64,000 nucleotides of DNA, taken from positions 1 to 64,000 of the forward strand of contig JADQBA010000019.1 in NCBI GenBank assembly GCA_016903675.1, written 5' to 3'. The position numbers and the translations under genes were made by a program. The notes under the pieces are model-generated. The model saw only the letters and a program-made list of their open reading frames with translations. It had not been told where the DNA came from and did not search any database. The stretch comes from Stigonema ocellatum SAG 48.90 = DSM 106950 (GTDB lineage Bacteria; Cyanobacteriota; Cyanobacteriia; Cyanobacteriales; Nostocaceae). Positions 27,633-37,041 of the stretch are shown here, in pieces. Every line of letters starts with the position of its first letter. Position 1 is the first letter of the stretch.

Positions 27633-30569
27633 ATGACAGGGATACGCAAAGCGACAAGCTTCCGGCTTAAAGCACTTCTATCTACACTCACCACTGGGTT
27701 ATTAACTCAAGGGATGCTGCTACCTGCGATCGCTCAGGTGACATCAGATGGTACTACCAACACCATTGTCAAGCTAAATGGGAATAATTTCACAATTATT
27801 AATGGTATAGAAAAAGGTAAAAATTTATTTCATAGTTTCAGTAATTTCTCGGTACCGACAGGCGGTGCAGCGACTTTTGATTTAAGCAACACGCCAAATA
27901 TCACAACTATATTTAGTCGCGTCACAGGTGGGAATGTTTCCAATATTAATGGATTAATTCAAACTTTCAACAGTAATAATCCGGTAAGTTTATTTTTAAT
28001 GAATCCTCAGGGGATAGTGTTTGGGAAAAATGCGGCGTTGAATATTGGCGGGTCTTTTGTGGGGACGACAGCGAATAGTATTAAGTTCGCCGATGGAGTG
28101 GAGTTTAGTGCAGTCAATTCAGGGACGCCACCATTATTAACCATGAGTGTACCCATTGGCTTGCAACTAGGTAGTTCTGCAAGTCCGATCCAAGTGCAGG
28201 GTTATGGCAATGATGGCATTGTGCCGACTAAAAATTTGGGAATAGTAGGAAGTCCAGGACAGACCATCGCCTTAGTTGGGGGAGATATTACATTTACAGG
28301 TGGTGTAATTACTGCCCCTAGGGGTAGAATTGAAGTAGGTGCAGTGGGTAATGGGACGGTGAATCTGACTCAGACACCAGCAGGATGGCAGTTAGATTAT
28401 ACACAAGTGCAAGATTTTCGCTCTATTAATTTCACAGAGCGTTCTTCCCTGTGGAATCCCTATGCTGTGGGCAATCCGGCTGGGGGTATTCAAGTGGTGG
28501 GAAGGGATATTCGCCTGGACCAATCGCAAATTGCGGCAGCAACTGTGGGGAATGGACAGGCGGGTAGTATTACGGTGAATGCGGCAGGAGGGCTGTTTTT
28601 GGGTGGTGAAAATCCAAATGCGCTCTCACCAAGTGCGTGGATTGTGAATCAGGTGGCACAGGGAGCAACGGGGAATGGGGGAGGAGTGAATATTAAAGCA
28701 GGGCAGTTGACATTGCAGGATGGCGCAGCCATTGAAACCCTCTCCCTGGGTGCGGGGGCTGCTGGCAATGTGCAAGTGACAGCGGATACCATTGCCGCCC
28801 GTGGTGCCGTTGCCCTTAAATCTCCCTTAGCCCCCTCTGGTAGTAGCAGCAGCCGCATCGCCAGTGAAACTTATGCATCGGGAACAGGGGGAGAGGTCAC
28901 CGTGGTAGCCCGCAAACTAACTCTTGAAGATAGTGGTCAAGTGGCAACAACTGTCTTTCCGGGAGCAACTGGACGGGGTGGAAATATTTCTGTTGATGTT
29001 GCTGATGAGATTTATGCAAGTGGGGTCAGTCCGATCAGTTTGACCTTTAGTGGCATTGCTGCTGAGGCATTCGGGATTGGGAATGGTGGTAATGTCAGAG
29101 TTGCGACAGGGACATTGAATCTCACAGAGGGGGGAGCGATTGTTACCTTTGCTCCTCGCTTGGCGGGGATACCAGGGACGGGTATTGGGAATGCCGGGGA
29201 TATAACGGTGGTAGCACGGCAAGCTATCAATATGGTGGGTACATCCCCAATTTTACCAACCCAGATCACCTATCTTGGTAGTTCTACTGCTGGCTCTGGC
29301 AATGGCGGCAATTTGTCGGTGACAACACCTATCCTTTCACTGCAAGCTGGAGCCTCCTTGGCGACAACTACTGTGCCTGTGATTGGCATCTTTGGAGACC
29401 CCAACCAGCCCAATAATTTGGGAGATAGTGGCAATGTCACCTTGAATGTAGCAGATCGTTTAACAATCAGTGGCATAAATAGGTTTACACTGGCTACCAG
29501 TTTCTTAGGAAGCGGCACCTACGGCAATGGCAAAGCTGGTGATGTGACGATCCACACGAATCAATTGCGCATCAAAGATGGTGGGGCAATTGCCAGCAGT
29601 ACTGCCGCTAGTGGCAATGCCGGGGCTTTGACAATCGAGGCAAATGACATTCTCGTAGAAGGTCAGAATATCCGCGCCTCAGTGATCGGTTCTAGCGCAC
29701 GAATCTTTAGTGAAACCACTCGTCGATTTTATCATCTACCGGATGCTCCTACGGGCAACACAGGTGTGTTAAACATCAATACCAACCAACTGACGGTTCG
29801 CAATGGTGGTAATATTAGCGTCATCCATGATGGCACAGGTAACGCCGGACAGTTAAGCATCCAAGCCGATAAAGTCTCTTTGGATACTGGGGGAATTAGT
29901 GCTGCCACTGCATCTGGAAAAGGTGGTAACATCACTCTAGCATTAGCAAATACTCTGGTAAGCCGTCATGGTAGTAAAATTACGGCACAAGCAGGCGGCA
30001 GTGGTAATGGCGGTAACATCACTATCAATTCCCCCATCATCCTCGGATTAGAAAACAGCGACATCATCGCCAATGCCATCCTCGGTAACGGTGGTAACAT
30101 CAAAATCACAACCCAGGGGATTTTCGGGCTACAGTTTCGCACTCAACTTACTCCAGACAGTGACATCGTTGCTAGTTCCAAATTTGGCGTCAACGGTACA
30201 GTCAATATTAATAATGTTGGCTTTGACCCCAATACTGGGTTAGTCGAATTACCAGCCAATGTCACAGACCAATCACAGCAAATTGCCACAGGTTGCTCTC
30301 ATCATGTTGGCAGTAGTTTTGTGGCAACGGGACGGGGTGGTGTACCCCAAAATCCAAATCAGACCAGGAGCGATCGCACCTGGTCTGATATCCGCAATCT
30401 CTCTGCATATCGGAAAACACAGACACTAGAAGCACAAATACCCACCTCCCCAGAGGTTCTTGTGGAGGCTACGAACTGGCATCGCAATGAGTCGGGCAAA
30501 ATTGAGTTAATTGCGGCTCAACCAGCCCATATACAAACATCTTTAACCTGTGCTGCGGTGCCAAACTAA
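27633..30569 (+). CDS. TpsA3: filamentous-haemagglutinin-type exoprotein
   Basis: A 978-residue paralogue. The signal region KALLSTLTTGLLTQGMLLPA is followed by IAQVTSDG. The TPS domain has NLFHSFSNFSVPTGG and NPVSLFLMNPQGIVFGKN, with NPQG replacing NPSG. The beta-helix body and C-terminal block are collinear with TpsA4, including the 170-bp upstream region, so the two arose by recent tandem duplication. Cysteines are limited to ATGCSHHV and SLTCAA. A two-codon frame ATG-TCA-TGA overlaps the start codon. Confidence 0.92.
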   Translation: MTGIRKATSFRLKALLSTLTTGLLTQGMLLPAIAQVTSDGTTNTIVKLNGNNFTIINGIEKGKNLFHSFSNFSVPTGGAATFDLSNTPNITTIFSRVTGGNVSNINGLIQTFNSNNPVSLFLMNPQGIVFGKNAALNIGGSFVGTTANSIKFADGVEFSAVNSGTPPLLTMSVPIGLQLGSSASPIQVQGYGNDGIVPTKNLGIVGSPGQTIALVGGDITFTGGVITAPRGRIEVGAVGNGTVNLTQTPAGWQLDYTQVQDFRSINFTERSSLWNPYAVGNPAGGIQVVGRDIRLDQSQIAAATVGNGQAGSITVNAAGGLFLGGENPNALSPSAWIVNQVAQGATGNGGGVNIKAGQLTLQDGAAIETLSLGAGAAGNVQVTADTIAARGAVALKSPLAPSGSSSSRIASETYASGTGGEVTVVARKLTLEDSGQVATTVFPGATGRGGNISVDVADEIYASGVSPISLTFSGIAAEAFGIGNGGNVRVATGTLNLTEGGAIVTFAPRLAGIPGTGIGNAGDITVVARQAINMVGTSPILPTQITYLGSSTAGSGNGGNLSVTTPILSLQAGASLATTTVPVIGIFGDPNQPNNLGDSGNVTLNVADRLTISGINRFTLATSFLGSGTYGNGKAGDVTIHTNQLRIKDGGAIASSTAASGNAGALTIEANDILVEGQNIRASVIGSSARIFSETTRRFYHLPDAPTGNTGVLNINTNQLTVRNGGNISVIHDGTGNAGQLSIQADKVSLDTGGISAATASGKGGNITLALANTLVSRHGSKITAQAGGSGNGGNITINSPIILGLENSDIIANAILGNGGNIKITTQGIFGLQFRTQLTPDSDIVASSKFGVNGTVNINNVGFDPNTGLVELPANVTDQSQQIATGCSHHVGSSFVATGRGGVPQNPNQTRSDRTWSDIRNLSAYRKTQTLEAQIPTSPEVLVEATNWHRNESGKIELIAAQPAHIQTSLTCAAVPN

Positions 30570-30595
30570 TCAGTCCCGATGCCGTAGAAAGCTTG

Positions 30596-30661
30596 GTTTG
30601 TAGTAGCGCTTCAGCGCCGGTTTAACCGCGATTTAACCGGCGCTAAAGCGCTACTACGAAC
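30596..30661. repeat. Palindrome GTTTGTAGTAGCGC between tpsA3 and tpsA4
   Basis: Second copy of the 66-bp inverted repeat at 27475-27540, duplicated together with the downstream leader (AAGAAATTAC ... AGGGAACCCTAA) and the gene. Confidence 0.75.
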
Positions 30662-30753
30662 TAAGAAATTACCTATCAAAGTTGACTTGCTATGTTATAA
30701 ATAATACCATTTAGGGAACCCTAAAACCAGAAGGTAAAGGGAGTATTCATGTC

Positions 30754-33687
30754 ATGACAGAGATACGCAAAGCGACAAGCTTCCGGCTTAAAGCACTTCT
30801 ATCTACACTCACCACTGGGTTATTAACTTCCGGGATGATGCTACCCACAATGGCTCAGGTGACATCAGATGGTACTACCAACACCGTTGTCAAGTTAAAT
30901 GGGAATAATTTCACAATTCTTAATGGTATAGAAAAAGGGAAAAATTTATTTCATAGTTTCAGTAATTTCTCGGTACCGACAGGCGGTGCAGCGACTTTTG
31001 ATTTAAGTAACACGCCAAATATCACAACTATATTTAGTCGCGTCACAGGTGGGAATGTTTCCAATATTAATGGATTAATTCAAACTTTCAACAGTAATAA
31101 TCCGGTAAGTTTGTTTTTGATGAATCCTCAGGGGATAGTGTTTGGGCAAAATGCGGCGTTGAATATTGGCGGGTCTTTTGTGGGGACGACAGCGAATAGT
31201 ATTAAGTTTAGCGATGGAGTGGAGTTTAGTGCAGTCAATTCAGGGACGCCACCATTATTAACCATGAGTGTACCCATTGGATTACAACTAGGTAGTTCTG
31301 CAAGTCCAATCCAGGTGCAGGGTCAAGGCAATGATGGCATTGTGCCGACTAAAAATTTGGGAATAGTCGCAAGTCCAGGACAGACCATCGCCTTAGTTGG
31401 GGGAGATATTACATTTACAGGTGGTGTAATTACTGCCCCTAGGGGTAGAATTGAAGTCGGTGCAGTGGGTAGTGGGACGGTGAATCTGACTCAGACACCA
31501 GCAGGATGGCAATTCGATTATACACAAGTGCAAGATTTTCGCTCTATAAACTTCACAGAGCGTTCTTCCCTGTGGAATCCCTATCCTGTGGGCAATCCGG
31601 CTGGGGGTATTCAAGTGGTGGGAAGGGATATTCGCCTGGACCAATCGCAAATTGCGGCAGCAACTGTGGGGAATGGACAGGGGGGTAATATTACAGTGAA
31701 TGCGACAGGCTCACTGTTTTTGGGAGGGGTAAATCCAAATGGGCAGGCTTCCAGTCCCGCCTGGATTGTGAATCAGGTAGCGCCAGGAGCAACGGGGAAG
31801 GGGGGAGATGTGAATATTCAGGCACAGGCGTTAACATTACAGGATGGGGCAGCGATTGAAACCCTGAGTCTGGGATCGGGGGTTGCTGGCAATGTGAAAG
31901 TACTAGCAGATACCATTGCAGCTCGTGATGAAGTTGTCCTCCAATCTCCACTTGCACCCTTTGGCAACAGTCGTAGCCGGATTGCAAGTGAAACTTATAC
32001 ATCGGGAGCGGGGGGAGATATTACCGTGGTAGCCCAAAAACTGACTCTTGAAAATAGTGCTTTTGTCGGAACAATTCTTTATCCAGGGGCAACTGGACGG
32101 GGTGGAAATGTTTCCGTTGATGTTGCTGATCAGATTGATGCCAGCGGGATCGGTCCCATCAGCTTCACAGGTAGTGGCATTGAGGCTTACGCATTAGGAA
32201 TTGGTAATGGCGGTAATATCAGCGTCTCCACAGGGACGTTAAATCTCACAGACGGGGCAACGATTTTGACCTATGCTAGTCCCATAGAGGGGGTACCAAA
32301 TTCGGGTATTGGGAGTGCAGGGAATGTCACGGTAGTAGCACGGCAGAGTATCAATCTGGTAGGTGAATCATCAATCAAACCAGCACTGGATCTCACCTAT
32401 ATTGGTAGTTTAACTCATGCCTTTGGTAATAGTGGCAATCTCACCGTCACAACACCTATTCTGTCTCTCAAAGATGGAGCCTCCTTGGGAACAACTACTC
32501 TACCTGTTATGGATGGAGACTACCCCAATAATCTGGGGGATAGTGGTAATGTCACTCTGAATGTATCAGATCGCTTAACAGTCAGTGGCATCAATAAGTT
32601 TACACAGGGTGCCTCTTTCTTGGGAACTGGTACCTACAGCGATGGCAAAGCTGGGGATGTCACAATCCACACTAATCAATTGTTCGTCACAAATGGTGGG
32701 GCAATTACCAATATTACTGCTGCTAATGGCAATGCTGGCGCTTTGACAATTCAGGCAAATAATATTCTGGTAGAAGGTCAGAATATTAGCCCTTCAGCCA
32801 TCAGTGCTAGCGCACCAATCTTGAATGAAACCACCCGTGAAAGTTATAATCTACCTGATATTCCCACAGGTAATACAGGTGTGTTAAATATCAATACCCA
32901 CCAACTGACAGTTCGCAATGGTGGTAACATTAGCGTCACCCATCAAGGCACAGGTAATGCTGGAGAGTTATTTATCCAATCTGACAAAGTCTGGTTGGAT
33001 ACTGGGGAAATTAATGCCGCTACTGCATCTGGAAAAGGTGGCAATATCAGTCTAGCATTAGCAAATGCTCTGGTTAGCCGTCATGGTAGTAAAATTACCA
33101 CTTCCGCAGGTGGCAGTGGTAATGGCGGTAACATTACTATCAATGCTCCAGTGATTGTGGGTTCAGAAAACAGCGACATCATCGCTAATGCTGTTCAAGG
33201 TAATGGCGGTAACATCAACATCACTACCCAAGGCATCTTTGGGCTACAATACCGCCCTCACCTCACTGATGACAGTGACATCACTGCTAGTTCTCAATTT
33301 GGGGTGAACGGTACAGTAGATATTCATAATTTTGGCGTTGACCCCAATTCTGGTTTAGTGGAATTGCCAGCCAATGTCACAGACCAATCACAACAAATTG
33401 CCACAGGTTGTTCTCATGATTCTGGCAGTAGTTTTGTGGCAACGGGACGGGGTGGTATTCCTCACAATCCCACTCAGCAGGTGATGAGCGATCGCACTTG
33501 GTCTGATATCCGCAATCTCTCTGCATATCGGAAAACACAGAAAGTACAAGCACAAATGCCCACCTCCCCAGAGGTTCTGGTGGAGGCTACGAACTGGCAT
33601 CGCAATCCTGACGGCAAAATTGAGTTAGTTGCGGCTCAACCAGCCCATGTACAACCATCTTTAACCTGTGCTGCGGTGCCAAACTAA
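30754..33687 (+). CDS. TpsA4: filamentous-haemagglutinin-type exoprotein
   Basis: A 977-residue close homologue of TpsA3; the first 300 residues differ at only a few positions, then divergence rises through the beta-helix (about residues 330-650) and falls again at the C-terminus. The TPS motifs NLFHSFSNFSVPTGG and NPQGIVFGQN are retained. The only cysteines are in ATGCSHDS and SLTCAA. It is last in the tps cluster; a MITE with target duplication follows within 40 bases. Confidence 0.92.
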   Translation: MTEIRKATSFRLKALLSTLTTGLLTSGMMLPTMAQVTSDGTTNTVVKLNGNNFTILNGIEKGKNLFHSFSNFSVPTGGAATFDLSNTPNITTIFSRVTGGNVSNINGLIQTFNSNNPVSLFLMNPQGIVFGQNAALNIGGSFVGTTANSIKFSDGVEFSAVNSGTPPLLTMSVPIGLQLGSSASPIQVQGQGNDGIVPTKNLGIVASPGQTIALVGGDITFTGGVITAPRGRIEVGAVGSGTVNLTQTPAGWQFDYTQVQDFRSINFTERSSLWNPYPVGNPAGGIQVVGRDIRLDQSQIAAATVGNGQGGNITVNATGSLFLGGVNPNGQASSPAWIVNQVAPGATGKGGDVNIQAQALTLQDGAAIETLSLGSGVAGNVKVLADTIAARDEVVLQSPLAPFGNSRSRIASETYTSGAGGDITVVAQKLTLENSAFVGTILYPGATGRGGNVSVDVADQIDASGIGPISFTGSGIEAYALGIGNGGNISVSTGTLNLTDGATILTYASPIEGVPNSGIGSAGNVTVVARQSINLVGESSIKPALDLTYIGSLTHAFGNSGNLTVTTPILSLKDGASLGTTTLPVMDGDYPNNLGDSGNVTLNVSDRLTVSGINKFTQGASFLGTGTYSDGKAGDVTIHTNQLFVTNGGAITNITAANGNAGALTIQANNILVEGQNISPSAISASAPILNETTRESYNLPDIPTGNTGVLNINTHQLTVRNGGNISVTHQGTGNAGELFIQSDKVWLDTGEINAATASGKGGNISLALANALVSRHGSKITTSAGGSGNGGNITINAPVIVGSENSDIIANAVQGNGGNINITTQGIFGLQYRPHLTDDSDITASSQFGVNGTVDIHNFGVDPNSGLVELPANVTDQSQQIATGCSHDSGSSFVATGRGGIPHNPTQQVMSDRTWSDIRNLSAYRKTQKVQAQMPTSPEVLVEATNWHRNPDGKIELVAAQPAHVQPSLTCAAVPN

Positions 33688-33722
33688 TCAGGCCCGAAGC
33701 TTTTCAGACTGGGATTTAAACC

Positions 33723-33853
33723 CAATACCCGTGAATGAATGGAATCAGAGGGCAGTAGTCCTGGTATTTCATTCTCATTACCGCCCTCACCCCCAACCCC
33801 TCTCCCAATTTGGGAGAGGGGCTAGGGGTGAGGGCTTTCATTCACGGGTATTG
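33723..33853. mobile_element. MITE family C, copy 1, with 10-bp target duplication
   Basis: A 131-bp element with inverted termini CAATACCCGTGAATGAA and an inner palindrome CTCTCCCAATTTGGGAGAG. It is flanked by the exact direct repeat GATTTAAACC (33713-33722 and 33854-33863). Copy 2 is at 54013-54153. Confidence 0.85.
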
Positions 33854-33896
33854 GATTTAAACCCCGACTGAAAAATAACCACGTGTGGGGGGGCTA

Positions 33897-34126
33897 TAGC
33901 ATTCCTAAATCATTCGTGAGATCAACAAACCCGGTATCTGGGAGATACCGGGTATAGTTCAATACAGTTCAGTTAGTAGTGTTCACAGACTGAAGATCCC
34001 CCCAACCCCCCTTAAAAAGGGGGGCTTATTCCCCCCTTTTTAAGGGGGGGTTAGGGGGGATCAAAGCCTTAACTGAACCATATTGGGGTATAGTCGGCTT
34101 AGTATTTTCTCACAAATCAAATAGGG
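33897..34126. repeat. Dispersed element with TATAGCAATCC-type ends and a GGGGGG hairpin core
   Basis: The left end reads CTATAGCATTCCTAAATC and the right end CACAAATCAAATAGGGCTA, imperfect inverted repeats of the same family as at 3492 and 59999. The core at 33995-34062 is a separate perfect-looking hairpin (GATCCCCCCAACCCCCC and mirror). The element fills the gap between tpsA4 and the L,D-transpeptidase, which are convergent. Confidence 0.55.
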
Positions 34127-34130
34127 CTAA

Positions 34131-34823
34131 TTAACGACGCACTATCACCGATGTTCCCATTTTTATCTGCTTGTACAACAACCGGACATCAGGATTGCGC
34201 ATTCTCAAGCAGCCGTGGGAGATAGCGCTGCCCACTAGTTCAATTTCTGGCGTACCGTGAAAGCCAATTTGATTACGTCCATCTGACCAAAAACCAATCC
34301 ATCGGTCTCCTAAAGGACTATCAGGTCCTGAGGGAAATACTCTGCCAGTAATCGGATGCCGCCACAGAGGATTAGTTTGCTTATTGATCACTTGAAATGA
34401 ACCTGTGGGGGTTTCCCAACCCTTTTTACCTACAGCGATTGGGTAGCTGGCTATGACCAGATCCTGGCGGTACACGTAGACGCGGCGATCGTTTAAGTCA
34501 ACCACCACTTGCATCTGATTAGGTGCAAGGCTAGTGGATGATTTTTGTTGGTCAGAACCTTGAGTAAATAAGGACTTTAAAGGGGAATTGCCCATTGCAT
34601 TTTGCTGACTACCCTGTACAGATTGGCTTGATGTCTGGGCGCTGGTTGCTCCCATAGCTATGGCATTACGACTTGTCCCCGAACTATTATCACTTGTTTG
34701 CGAACTACTATCAGACTTTATAGAAGCAGTCATCCGCCAATGGACAGCGAGAGATAGAATTGCTGTACCAAAACAGAGCCACATCACCATACGCGCTACA
34801 GATTCATTTCTTACCATCGCCAT
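34131..34823 (-). CDS. L,D-transpeptidase (YkuD domain)
   Basis: A 230-residue envelope protein. An N-terminal membrane/signal segment (MWLCFGTAILSLAVHW, about 14-29) is followed by a Ser/Gln-rich linker (to about 95). The YkuD domain starts at QMVVDLNDRRVYVYR-like sequence and carries the catalytic motif HGT ... SHGCLRMRNPDV with Cys205. Such enzymes form 3-3 peptidoglycan cross-links or anchor proteins in the periplasm. It follows the tps exoprotein cluster convergently; a link to it is speculative. Confidence 0.92.
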   Translation of the reverse strand: MAMVRNESVARMVMWLCFGTAILSLAVHWRMTASIKSDSSSQTSDNSSGTSRNAIAMGATSAQTSSQSVQGSQQNAMGNSPLKSLFTQGSDQQKSSTSLAPNQMQVVVDLNDRRVYVYRQDLVIASYPIAVGKKGWETPTGSFQVINKQTNPLWRHPITGRVFPSGPDSPLGDRWIGFWSDGRNQIGFHGTPEIELVGSAISHGCLRMRNPDVRLLYKQIKMGTSVIVRR

Positions 34824-34861
34824 CGTCTATACTTCTCCAGCATATCTAGCTGATAACAGGG

Positions 34862-34970
34862 AATTGTTAGTTGTTAGTTGTTAGTTGTTAAGTGTTAAGT
34901 GTTAGTTATTTAATTTTAGGTGTAAAAAAGCGCATTTTCCACTCCCCCACTCCCCCACTCCCCTATCCAA
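34862..34970. repeat. TGTTAGT and CCCCCACT tandem repeats
   Basis: Tandem TTGTTAG units (34862-34905) and then CCCCACT units (34940-34968) separate the divergent L,D-transpeptidase and DUF2232 genes, so both promoters must lie in or beside repeat DNA. Confidence 0.7.
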
Positions 34971-34973
34971 TTA

Positions 34974-35633
34974 ATGGTTAAACAAACAAGAGAACTCAAT
35001 ACGAACCCAGTTAAGCTTGAAGCGCCCTTGAGGATGGTGGAGACTGCCTTTTTAGCCAGTACCGCTAGCTTGATTTGGTTTATTAATTTCTACTTTCCTT
35101 TGGGGCCAGTTTTGCGGATATTTTTCCCAGTACCCATAGCCTTAGTGTACCTCCGATGGGGTAAACGAGCGGCATGGATGGCAGCGGTAACCTCTGGGTT
35201 GCTACTTGCGGTGCTGATGGGACCATTCCGTAGTCTGCTGTTTGTTATGCCCTTTGCTTTCATGGGCGTACTTTTGGGCGCGACATGGTATCGCCGTGTT
35301 CCTTGGATTGTTTCCATCAGCTTAGGAGTGCTACTGGGCACTATTGGTGACTTTTTCCGTCTGTTGTTGTTGTCTGTGTTGACGAATGAAGACCTGTGGA
35401 TTTATCTCATTAACGAGTTTACAAACGTAATAGAGTGGATATTTCTCCAGTTGAAAATATTGGCAACTCCCAGCGTATTTTGGATTCAAGTGGGGGTGAT
35501 TGCCTTGATTGTGGTGAACAACTTTATCTACCTGTTCGTTGTACACCTGGCAGCATGGCTGCTTTTGGGTCGCCTCGGTAACCCCATCCCCCGTCCCCCA
35601 CACTGGGTAGAAGTACTTATGGACTACGAATAG
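34974..35633 (+). CDS. DUF2232 family membrane protein
   Basis: A 219-residue integral membrane protein with about six to seven hydrophobic helices, for example FLASTASLIWFINFYFPLG (about 28-46) and VFWIQVGVIALIVVNNFIYL (near the C-terminus). It matches the cyanobacterial DUF2232 proteins; the motif FPVPIALVYLRWGKRAAW (about 52-69) is characteristic. The function is unknown; the family has been compared to S-components of vitamin uptake systems. The CobT-like gene follows in the same direction, so a corrinoid-related role is possible but inferred only from position. Confidence 0.75.
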   Translation: MVKQTRELNTNPVKLEAPLRMVETAFLASTASLIWFINFYFPLGPVLRIFFPVPIALVYLRWGKRAAWMAAVTSGLLLAVLMGPFRSLLFVMPFAFMGVLLGATWYRRVPWIVSISLGVLLGTIGDFFRLLLLSVLTNEDLWIYLINEFTNVIEWIFLQLKILATPSVFWIQVGVIALIVVNNFIYLFVVHLAAWLLLGRLGNPIPRPPHWVEVLMDYE

Positions 35634-35635
35634 TT

Positions 35636-35720
35636 AGGAGTTAGGAGTTAGGAGTTAGGAGTTAGGACTATTTTCATAATTCATAATTCATAATTCATAA
35701 TTCATAATTCATAATTCATT
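35636..35720. repeat. TTAGGAG and TTCATAA tandem repeats
   Basis: Four to five TTAGGAG units are followed by about six ATAATTC units, filling the space between the DUF2232 and CobT-like genes. Confidence 0.8.
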
Positions 35721-36962
35721 ATGATTCGCATTTATACACAAATCAAACGGGGTGAGGAATGGACGGCTAGATATCGCGGTTGTTCACCTATATTTGCCTG
35801 TGTTTTAGGATTTACTGAAACTGCTTTAATTCCAGGAATTTCAGCTGCTGGTCGCACTCCAGAGGATCGGAAATACACTGCTTGTGCTGATGCCGAGTTT
35901 TTGTACTACGGTCCAAAAAGAAAGCCCCAATATCCCTTACCACCACTTCAGGCTGGGGCTTCCCCTGTGGTGATTTCCCGCGCTGTGGTTGAGGCACTAA
36001 AGATGCCGCTTTATTTGTTTAATGCAGGACTACCCCAGCCTCCTGCTGTGCCAGCAATTGACTTGGGTGGCACCATCGCTAGGTGCACAAGTCTTGGTGA
36101 CGCTATGGAACTAGCAACCGTACAGCATTTGTTAGAGCAAGGGCTGCTTTGGGGTCAACGTTTAGGTACGTTCGTCCAAAACAGCTATCTCATTTTAGGG
36201 GAGTGTGTTGTAGGAGGAACCACAACCGCCTTGGCCATTTTAACTGCCTTGGGCATACCAGCTCTAGGACTCGTCAACAGCAGTCATCCAACTTGCAACC
36301 ACGCCCAAAAGTGGGCAGTTGTGCAAGCAGGGCTGAAGAGGGCGGGAATCGAGAGGAGGGAATGGGGAATGGGGAGTGGGGAATGGGGAGTGGTGAGTAG
36401 GGAATTAGGAAACACTACTCCCTACTCCCTACTCCCTACTCCCTACTCCCTACTCCCTACTCCCTACTCCATTGATCCCCTCCAACTGGTGGCGGCTGTG
36501 GGTGATCCGATGCAGGTAGTAGTAGCTGGAATGGCTCTAGCTGCTACTCGCAGTTGTGGGGTTTTGCTTGCTGGGGGAACGCAAATGTTGGCAGTGTATG
36601 CATTAATGAGTGCGATCGCGGGGGCTTACTCCTTATCTTGGCGACCAGAAGAAGTAGTTGTAGGAACAACCCGCTGGGTAGCAGAAGACCCAACGGGCGG
36701 CACAGTTAAATTAGCCCAGCTAGTTGGTAGGAGTAACAGTACTCCTGACGGGGTTTCCCCACCCCTACTAGCCACTGGGCTGAGTTTTGCTGATTCTCGT
36801 TATCCCCAACTCCGAGCTTATGAGCAGGGCTTTGTGAAAGAAGGTATGGGCGCAGGAGGAGCTTGTATTGCTGCCCATCTGGGCCAAGATTGGCAGCAAC
36901 ACCATCTTTTAGAAGCAATTGAAGCCTTACTAGTGGTTTGCCACACCAACTTTGAGGGGTAA
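35721..36962 (+). CDS. TIGR00303 family protein, nicotinate-nucleotide-dimethylbenzimidazole phosphoribosyltransferase-like
   Basis: A 413-residue protein of the CobT-like TIGR00303 family found in cyanobacteria and archaea. Conserved parts are GFTETALIPGISAAGRTPEDRK (about 31 onward), the Asp/Gly-rich DLGGTIARC, VGGTTTALAILTALG (about 164-178), and the C-terminal GLSFADSRYPQL and KEGMGAGGACIAA. CobT enzymes make alpha-ribazole phosphate for cobamide lower-ligand attachment. Residues about 212-252 are a low-complexity insertion encoded by heptamer repeats (GEWGV units, then PYSLLPT three times) placed between QAGLKRAG and IDPLQLVAAVGD. The frame is kept through it. Confidence 0.85.
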   Translation: MIRIYTQIKRGEEWTARYRGCSPIFACVLGFTETALIPGISAAGRTPEDRKYTACADAEFLYYGPKRKPQYPLPPLQAGASPVVISRAVVEALKMPLYLFNAGLPQPPAVPAIDLGGTIARCTSLGDAMELATVQHLLEQGLLWGQRLGTFVQNSYLILGECVVGGTTTALAILTALGIPALGLVNSSHPTCNHAQKWAVVQAGLKRAGIERREWGMGSGEWGVVSRELGNTTPYSLLPTPYSLLPTPYSIDPLQLVAAVGDPMQVVVAGMALAATRSCGVLLAGGTQMLAVYALMSAIAGAYSLSWRPEEVVVGTTRWVAEDPTGGTVKLAQLVGRSNSTPDGVSPPLLATGLSFADSRYPQLRAYEQGFVKEGMGAGGACIAAHLGQDWQQHHLLEAIEALLVVCHTNFEG

Positions 36963-37041
36963 AGGATCTCTGAGAAACCGGGTTTCTGCACCCCGCAAAG
37001 TTCCTGTGGTGGACTACTAGTAACTAATGACACGTTGAATA

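Noticed and set aside
22376..29935. Long antisense open frames opposite the tpsA genes
   Set aside because: They are shadows created by the Gly/Asn-rich repetitive coding sequence. None has family features or a plausible start.
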